Shown here piece by piece: positions 6,384 to 10,500 of a DNA stretch of 10,500 nt. Numbering within the stretch: the stretch's first letter is position 1; each line of letters begins with the position of its first letter. The notes below the pieces were generated by a model. The model was not told the DNA's origin. It did not search any database and worked only from the letters and a program-made list of their open reading frames with translations. The translations under genes and the position numbers were made by a program. The stretch is from an uncultured Ilumatobacter sp. (GTDB lineage Bacteria > Actinomycetota > Acidimicrobiia > Acidimicrobiales > Ilumatobacteraceae): NCBI GenBank assembly GCA_938049325.1, contig CALICC010000387.1:1-10500 (forward strand). The letters run 5' to 3'.

Positions 6384-6407
6384 ATGCGTGACTGGTGCCA
6401 GCTATGA
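6384..6407 (+). CDS. Putative 7-residue leader ORF of selA (MRDWCQL)
   Basis: ATG 6384 opens a frame of seven codons encoding Met-Arg-Asp-Trp-Cys-Gln-Leu and ends at TGA 6405-6407. The stop overlaps the selA start as ATGA, so ribosomes finishing the leader could restart on selA (translational coupling). The -10-like TACACT sits 7 bases upstream. Leaderless small ORFs coupled in this way to the next gene are known in mycobacteria. Because the stop is UGA in front of a selenocysteine gene and a hairpin follows, read-through as Cys-Gln-Leu-Sec can be imagined but is speculative. Very short, so chance occurrence is a real possibility. Confidence 0.3.
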   Translation: MRDWCQL

Positions 6408-7711
6408 CTGTGCCCAACCGTCCACCGTCGGTGGACACGCTTGCTCGGTCACTGAGTCGCTCCGGCCTTCCGCACCCGCTCTGCGTCGAGATCGCCCGCG
6501 AGGCAATCGCGGCCGACGACGTCGACGGAGCACCGCGTCGCGCCGAGGAGTATCGGCGCACGCTGCTCACCGATGTGATCAACGCGACCGGTGTGCTGTT
6601 GCACACGAACCTCGGACGCGCCCCGCTCGCGCACCACCAGACCGCGAGCGCCCAGACGGTCGAATTCGATCTCGCGACCGGTGAGCGCGGTTCGCGGCAA
6701 ACCGCGGTCGGACAGCTGTTCGCCAGGTTGACCGGCGCCGACGATGCAATGGTGGTGAACAACAACGCCGCAGCGGTCCTGCTCGTGCTCGCCGCCCTCG
6801 CCGAAGGACGAGACGTTCCGGTGAGCCGCGGCGAGAGCGTCGAGATCGGTGGTTCGTTCCGAGTACCCGAAGTGATGGAACAGTCGGGATGTCGCCTCAT
6901 CGACGTCGGCACGACGAACCGCACCCGTCTGTCGGACTACGAGCGAGCGATCGCCCGACCGGGAACCGATGTCGCGATGGTGATGAAGGTGCACCCGAGC
7001 AACTATCGAGTCGAAGGTTTCATCGAAGACACATCGATCGGCGACCTGGCTTCGCTCGACGTGCCGGTGATGGCCGACATCGGGAGTGGCCTGCTCGACG
7101 CGAACGTGCCCTGGTTGTCGGGCGCCCCGCCCGCGTGGCTGGCGGGTGAGCCGGCGGCGGTGCAGGCCGTCGCCGATGGCGCAGACATCGTCACCTTCTC
7201 GGGCGACAAGTTGCTCGGTGGTCCGCAAGCCGGGATCATCGTCGGTCGAGCTGACTTGATCGCGCAGTGCAAGCAGCACCCGTTGGCGCGTGCGCTGCGC
7301 CCGGGCGGACTGGTGCTCCGCGCCTTGCAAGACACCGCGTTGACGTACCTCGACAAGCGCGCAGCCACCGACATCGCGTTCTGGCGCATGGTCGACCGAC
7401 CGGTGCGGGAGCTGCAGGAATCAGCGCAGCGGATCCTCGACCAGCTGGTGAACGAGTTTGGCGTCGACCCCGCGACGGTCGCCGTCGAGTCCACGGCAGC
7501 GCTCCCCGGCGCGGGCTCCGCTCCGGGCGTGACGATGCCGTCGCGTGCGCTCGTCGTCGAGGGGGATCACCTCGTTTCGCTGCGGGGAGCGCCCACGCCC
7601 GTGATCGCTCGGACGCGGGATGCACGGACCTTCCTCGACATGCGTAGCGTCGATCCGCAGCACGAGGCCGCCATCGTGTCAGCGCTCGCCGCTGCCCTGG
7701 ACAATCGGTGA
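6404..7711 (+). CDS. selA: L-seryl-tRNA(Sec) selenium transferase
   Basis: Converts Ser-tRNA(Sec) to selenocysteinyl-tRNA(Sec) using selenophosphate; a cytoplasmic PLP enzyme that is a large ring-shaped oligomer in the characterised bacterial case. 435 residues from ATG 6404, somewhat shorter than the roughly 460 of E. coli SelA. A short N-terminal helical region is followed by the family hallmark NATGVLLHTNLGRAPL (60-75). A fold-type-I PLP core follows: ERGSRQ, NNNAAAVLL, the EIGGSFRVPEVM segment, VGTTNRTRL, KVHPSNYRVEGF, MADIGSGLL, and the PLP lysine Lys269 in FSGDKLLGGPQAG. The C-terminal small domain ends near 7711. GTG 6395 would add three residues; ATG 6404 is preferred because it overlaps the leader ORF stop. 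selB follows after 24 bases, so the two are surely co-transcribed. Confidence 0.96.
   Translation: MTVPNRPPSVDTLARSLSRSGLPHPLCVEIAREAIAADDVDGAPRRAEEYRRTLLTDVINATGVLLHTNLGRAPLAHHQTASAQTVEFDLATGERGSRQTAVGQLFARLTGADDAMVVNNNAAAVLLVLAALAEGRDVPVSRGESVEIGGSFRVPEVMEQSGCRLIDVGTTNRTRLSDYERAIARPGTDVAMVMKVHPSNYRVEGFIEDTSIGDLASLDVPVMADIGSGLLDANVPWLSGAPPAWLAGEPAAVQAVADGADIVTFSGDKLLGGPQAGIIVGRADLIAQCKQHPLARALRPGGLVLRALQDTALTYLDKRAATDIAFWRMVDRPVRELQESAQRILDQLVNEFGVDPATVAVESTAALPGAGSAPGVTMPSRALVVEGDHLVSLRGAPTPVIARTRDARTFLDMRSVDPQHEAAIVSALAAALDNR
6420..6436 (+). other. SECIS-like hairpin at the start of selA (candidate)
   Basis: GTCCACC-GTC-GGTGGAC forms a perfect 7-base stem with a 3-base GUC loop, 17 nt in all, beginning 12 nt after the leader ORF's UGA. 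For comparison, the minimal E. coli fdhF SECIS is, as recalled, a 17-nt upper stem-loop about 11 nt from its UGA with G and U required in the apical loop. Differences: no bulged U in the stem and a smaller loop. It lies inside selA coding sequence, so it may simply reflect the codons there. Confidence 0.3.
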
Positions 7712-7735
7712 GGGTCGAACAGTGAGTGTTGCCCG

Positions 7736-9451
7736 ATGACGGTCGTTGCCACGGCGGGCCACGTCGACCACGGGAAGTCGTCGCTCGTCCTCGCACTCAC
7801 CGGCACCGATCCCGATCGTTTCGAAGAGGAGAAGCGACGCGGTTTGACGATCGACTTGGGCTTCGCGCACACGACGCTGCCGTCCGGTGCCGACTTGAGC
7901 TTCATCGACGTTCCCGGCCACGTGAAGTTCCTGCGCAACATGCTGGCGGGTGTCGGGGGCGTGAACGCGTGCGTGTTCGTGGTGGCGGCCACCGAAGGTT
8001 GGAAGCCGCAGTCGGAGGAGCACCTTCGCATTCTCGGCCTGCTCGGGATCGAGTTCGGCATCGTTGCGCTGACCAAGGTCGACCTGGTCGACGACGATCT
8101 TCTCGAGTTGGCGCAGATGGATGTTGCCGACCACGTGGCGGGCACGTTTCTCGACGGAGCGCCGGTGATCCCGGTTGCTGCGACCGCAGGGATCGGAGTC
8201 GACGAGATGCGCGTGGCGCTCGACGAGTTGATCGCGCGGGCGGGCCAAGCCGCGGACCGCGGACGGCCGCGCCTGTGGATCGACCGAGTCTTCGCTGCCA
8301 AGGGGAGCGGCACGGTCGCAACGGGCACGCTTGTGGGTGGAGCATTGTCCGCCGACCAGACCGTTCACATCGCACCCGGCAATCACGACGCTCGGATCAG
8401 GTCGATTCAAACCGCTGGGACCACGGTCGATGCGATCGGCCCGGGCAACCGCGTTGCGGTGAATCTCAGCGGGGTCGATCACCACGACCTCGAACGTGGT
8501 CACGCGATCGTCGAATCCGACCGTTGGCATCTGACCGACCGTCTTGACGCTTCCCTCGACGTGCTGGGAGCACTCGATCACGAGGTGTCGCGACGCGGCG
8601 CGTATGTGGCGTACCTCGGAGCTGGTGAGCATTCGGTGAAGATGCGTGTGCTCGGAACCGACGCGCTGTCTCCCGGATCAACGGGCGCGGTTCGGCTGTT
8701 TCTGCCTCGGCCGTTGCCATTGTTGCCGGGCGACCGATTCATTCTGCGCGAATCGGGCCGCGACGAAACGGTCGGTGGTGGCGAGATCCTCGACATTTCA
8801 CCGGTCATGCGTGCATCGCGCGCAGCGCCCGACCGGACGATCGAGCGCGTCGTGCGCGAGCGCGAGTGGGTAACAGTCGATGAGCTCGAGCGGTTGACCG
8901 GCGAGGTCGTCGAGGCGACGCTCGGCAAGTGGGTGACCACGCCCGAGGCATTGGCCGCAACCGTTGCGTCGGTGCTCGAGCGAGTCGCCGAGGCAGGCGA
9001 CACCGGCGTTGATCTGGCTGCCTTCGAAGAGCGCGAACGTGCCGCGATCGAGTCGACCGACGACGTCGTGGTTGATGCTGGACTGGTGCTCCCCGCGGAC
9101 GCCGTCGACCCGTTCGTCGACCATCCGTTTCTCGCCGAGCTGCTCGCGGGCGGGTTCACCCCGCCGCCGGCGGACGGTGTTGATCGCAACGACATTCGCG
9201 AGCTTGCACGACGCGGTCACATCGTGCAGGCCGATGGCGTGGTGTTCCACAGTGCAACGATCGACGACGCAGCGAGAGTGGCTGCGTCACTGCTTGCCGC
9301 AACCCCCGAAGGTTTCACCGTGGCGCAGTTCCGAGATGCCACCGGGGCGAGTCGAAAGTTCGTGTTGCCGCTTGTGTCGGAACTCGACAAGCGAGGGGTC
9401 ACCCGGCGTCGCGACGACGTCCGGATTGCCGGGCCGCGTCTCCCGGCGTAG
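7736..9451 (+). CDS. selB: Selenocysteine-specific translation elongation factor
   Basis: GTPase that brings Sec-tRNA(Sec) to the ribosome at UGA codons marked by a SECIS hairpin. 571 residues. GTPase motifs are complete: GHVDHGKSS (8-16, P-loop), Thr38 in RRGLTIDLGF (switch I), DVPGH (58-62) and TKVD (113-116). EF-Tu-like beta-barrel domains follow (from about 175, beginning with WIDRVFAAKGSGTVATGTLVGG). The C-terminal part is the winged-helix array that binds SECIS RNA, and its last helix-wing is well preserved: TVAQFRDATGASRKFVLPLVSELDKRGVTRRRDDVRI in outline, Ser539-Arg540-Lys541. Slightly shorter than E. coli SelB (614), with the difference probably in the winged-helix region. It begins 24 bases after selA with only a weak Shine-Dalgarno (AGTGAG). 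Its stop is 3 bases from the stop of the convergent whiB-like gene. Confidence 0.96.
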   Translation: MTVVATAGHVDHGKSSLVLALTGTDPDRFEEEKRRGLTIDLGFAHTTLPSGADLSFIDVPGHVKFLRNMLAGVGGVNACVFVVAATEGWKPQSEEHLRILGLLGIEFGIVALTKVDLVDDDLLELAQMDVADHVAGTFLDGAPVIPVAATAGIGVDEMRVALDELIARAGQAADRGRPRLWIDRVFAAKGSGTVATGTLVGGALSADQTVHIAPGNHDARIRSIQTAGTTVDAIGPGNRVAVNLSGVDHHDLERGHAIVESDRWHLTDRLDASLDVLGALDHEVSRRGAYVAYLGAGEHSVKMRVLGTDALSPGSTGAVRLFLPRPLPLLPGDRFILRESGRDETVGGGEILDISPVMRASRAAPDRTIERVVREREWVTVDELERLTGEVVEATLGKWVTTPEALAATVASVLERVAEAGDTGVDLAAFEERERAAIESTDDVVVDAGLVLPADAVDPFVDHPFLAELLAGGFTPPPADGVDRNDIRELARRGHIVQADGVVFHSATIDDAARVAASLLAATPEGFTVAQFRDATGASRKFVLPLVSELDKRGVTRRRDDVRIAGPRLPA

Positions 9452-9454
9452 GCG

Positions 9455-9718
9455 TCAGATCGCCGGTTCGACCAGGAGGCGACGCTCCCGATCGGTGAGC
9501 CCTCCCCAGATGCCGTAGCGCTCGTCGTTTTCGACGGCGTGCTGCAGACACTGTTCGCGAACGGGGCAGGAAGCGCACACGGCCTTCGCACGGGACTCCC
9601 GGCTGCGTTTTGCGCGCCGGGGTTCGCTGCTGATCGGAGGGTAGAACATGGCGCTCATTTCCCCGGCGCAGGCAGCGAGTGCCTTCCACGTATCTTGTTT
9701 GATCGGCTGAACGTTCAT
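9455..9718 (-). CDS. WhiB-family iron-sulfur transcriptional regulator
   Basis: Small cytoplasmic actinobacterial regulator carrying a redox- or NO-sensitive [4Fe-4S] cluster; several members act by binding the main sigma factor. 87 residues. The four cluster cysteines are Cys17, Cys48, Cys51 and Cys57 (the CxxCxxxxxC pattern is clear in VCASCPVREQC). The conserved turn is GIWGGLTDRERR (69-80). The C-terminus is very short, without the AT-hook of WhiB7, so the paralogue cannot be named. ATG 9718 is preceded by a G-rich stretch (GGGGG, 9722-9726) that may serve as a weak ribosome site. It has its own candidate promoter and direct GTGATT repeats upstream. Convergent with selB with a 3-base gap; whether it regulates neighbours is not visible. 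Confidence 0.95.
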   Translation of the reverse strand: MNVQPIKQDTWKALAACAGEMSAMFYPPISSEPRRAKRSRESRAKAVCASCPVREQCLQHAVENDERYGIWGGLTDRERRLLVEPAI

Positions 9719-9734
9719 GTGGCCCCCACTCGCG

Positions 9735-9757
9735 AATCACCCTTCGTGATAAATCAC
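9735..9757 (-). promoter_or_regulatory. GTGATT direct repeat and inverted half-site upstream of the whiB-like gene
   Basis: On the minus strand GTGATT occurs at 9757-9752 and again at 9740-9735, a 17-base period. Between them ATCAC (9750-9746) makes an inverted pair with the first copy: GTGAT-TT-ATCAC. It lies at and just downstream of the predicted transcription start, a natural place for an operator. It is AT-rich relative to its surroundings. No regulator is identified. Confidence 0.35.
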
Positions 9758-9785
9758 TCTAGGTGGTCGAATGGACGCAGCTCAA
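9756..9785 (-). promoter_or_regulatory. Candidate promoter of the whiB-like gene
   Basis: On the minus strand TTGAGC (9785-9780), an 18-base spacer, then TAGAGT (9761-9756). This is a reasonable vegetative-sigma promoter, predicting a leader of about 30 bases before ATG 9718. The -10 hexamer is identical to the one ahead of dut. Confidence 0.4.
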
Positions 9786-9820
9786 GCCGAAACACGATTT
9801 GACAGGCGGAGAGTCATGAC

Positions 9821-9838
9821 CTCACCGCGGTGGGTGAG
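9821..9838 (-). terminator. Possible terminator after the nfeD-like gene
   Basis: CTCACC (9821-9826) and GGTGAG (9833-9838) are 6-base arms around 6 bases, about 11 bases past the nfeD-like stop codon. The centre contains CACCGCGGTG, itself a palindrome. No T-tract follows. It lies in the 131-bp gap before the whiB-like gene; nothing else was seen in the part of the gap upstream of the whiB promoter. Confidence 0.35.
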
Positions 9839-9849
9839 CAGCAGTGCCG

Positions 9850-10500
9850 TCAGTCGTCAGCGTTGGCGACAGCGTTGGCGTCGTCGTCGGAGCTCGTGCG
9901 TCGTTCGCGGTAGTCGCGGGCGGCGCCTTCGAGTGGCTCGACTTCCAGCGTGATGCCGTCGATCGCCGCGACCCGCACCTCGTCGCCGGCCAGTACCGGC
10001 GTGGCGCGGTTCGTCAGCGCTCGCCACCGTCCCTCGCCCACTTGCACGACTCCTTCGGGATCGACATCGGTGATGACCGTGCCTGTCTCGCCGATCATCC
10101 ACTCCCGGCCAATCGTCGGCGTCGCGAATCGAGTGCGCACCATGTTCGGCATGCCGACGATGAAGGTGAGCGTGATGCCGCCGATGCCGGTGAGCAGTGC
10201 GATCCACGATGGCCGAAGCGACGTGCCAGGCAGGCTCTCGAACAAGAAGAAGCTGCCGATGATGATGCCCGTGATGCCGACACCCGTCCAGAACCGGGGT
10301 ATGCCGACCTGGACGTCGATCGAGAACGCGATCATCGACAACAAGATGATGACGAGTGCCCAGGTCCGGGTGGGAAGCACGGAGAGCCCGGTCGTTGCGA
10401 GAATCAGGCAGACGGCACCAACGGCAGCAGCGACGCCGACGCCGGCGGTGAAGAACTCGAACACGAGCAGTGCCAACCCGGTCAGGAGCAGCAGGTAGGC
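9850..10500 (-). CDS. NfeD-family membrane protein, partial: N-terminal part beyond the right edge
   Basis: C-terminal 216 residues of a membrane protein related to NfeD. The visible segment opens in mid-helix with AYLLLLTGLALLVFEFFTAGVGVA, which matches the first membrane segment after the protease domain in long NfeD proteins (membrane-bound ClpP-class serine protease plus NfeD). The missing N-terminus is therefore probably a signal peptide and protease domain, but that is inferred. About four to five membrane helices span residues 1-117. A cytoplasmic OB-fold domain follows at about 131-190 (GREWMIGETGTVITDVDPEGVVQVGEGRWRA, then GDEVRVAAIDGITLEVEPLE in outline). The tail is charged and acidic (ends ANADD). 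In the family it is linked to membrane quality control and often sits beside a stomatin/flotillin-like gene. A TTG at 10476 lies in the first helix and is not a credible start. Confidence 0.85.
   Translation of the reverse strand, partial: AYLLLLTGLALLVFEFFTAGVGVAAAVGAVCLILATTGLSVLPTRTWALVIILLSMIAFSIDVQVGIPRFWTGVGITGIIIGSFFLFESLPGTSLRPSWIALLTGIGGITLTFIVGMPNMVRTRFATPTIGREWMIGETGTVITDVDPEGVVQVGEGRWRALTNRATPVLAGDEVRVAAIDGITLEVEPLEGAARDYRERRTSSDDDANAVANADD

Noticed and set aside
6297..6403. selC tRNA(Sec) hidden in the selA upstream gap
   Set aside because: The long hairpin has no T-loop sequence, no UCA anticodon arm and no acceptor pairing; it is a pure palindrome.
10474..10476. TTG 10476 as start of the nfeD-like gene
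   Set aside because: The open frame continues to the window edge with the preceding hydrophobic residues of the same helix, so the gene is simply cut by the edge.
1..10500. CRISPR array, insertion sequence, prophage or genomic-island signs
   Set aside because: No spaced direct repeats, transposase, integrase, terminal repeats or marked composition break were seen; apart from the surface proteins the genes are ordinary chromosomal ones.

Overview
The window is GC-rich DNA, densely packed with genes on both strands. It looks like chromosome of a high-GC actinobacterium. The main clues are a WhiB-type iron-sulfur regulator, frequent GTG starts, several genes without a Shine-Dalgarno but with a TANNNT box just ahead of the start codon (the leaderless pattern), and a secreted protein ending in a domain common in actinobacterial exoproteins. 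A member of the Acidimicrobiia (Ilumatobacter-like) would fit, but that is inference.

Layout, left to right. A partial minus-strand gene (1-1314) encodes a secreted, probably lipid-anchored penicillin/acyl-homoserine-lactone acylase-type Ntn hydrolase with a long threonine linker. It is divergent from nadE (1416-3134, +), the glutamine-dependent NAD+ synthetase. nadE converges on a hotdog-fold thioesterase (3156-3650, -). Next come a Nudix hydrolase of the CoA-pyrophosphatase type (3747-4484, +) and, convergent with it, dut (4520-4957, -), the dUTPase. A secreted two-domain protein (5133-6296, +) has a good Shine-Dalgarno and is followed by a perfect 32-bp palindrome.

The second half is built around selenocysteine: selA (6404-7711, +) and selB (7736-9451, +) form an operon. 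selB converges with 3 bases to spare on a whiB-like gene (9455-9718, -). At the right edge is the C-terminal part of a long NfeD-type membrane protein (9850-10500, -).

How they fit together: SelA makes Sec-tRNA(Sec) from Ser-tRNA(Sec) and selenophosphate, and SelB delivers it to in-frame UGA codons. The cell should therefore use selenocysteine, although selC, selD and any selenoprotein lie outside the window. NadE, the Nudix enzyme and dUTPase are cofactor or nucleotide housekeeping enzymes in separate transcription units. The item most worth a second look is the selA leader. A -10-like box sits exactly where it would start a leaderless mRNA on a 7-codon ORF. That ORF's UGA stop overlaps the selA ATG (ATGA) and is followed 12 nt later by a 17-nt hairpin with GUC in its loop, an arrangement resembling a bacterial SECIS element. 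No intergenic stretch longer than about 175 bases exists. No tRNA, rRNA, CRISPR or insertion sequence was seen.
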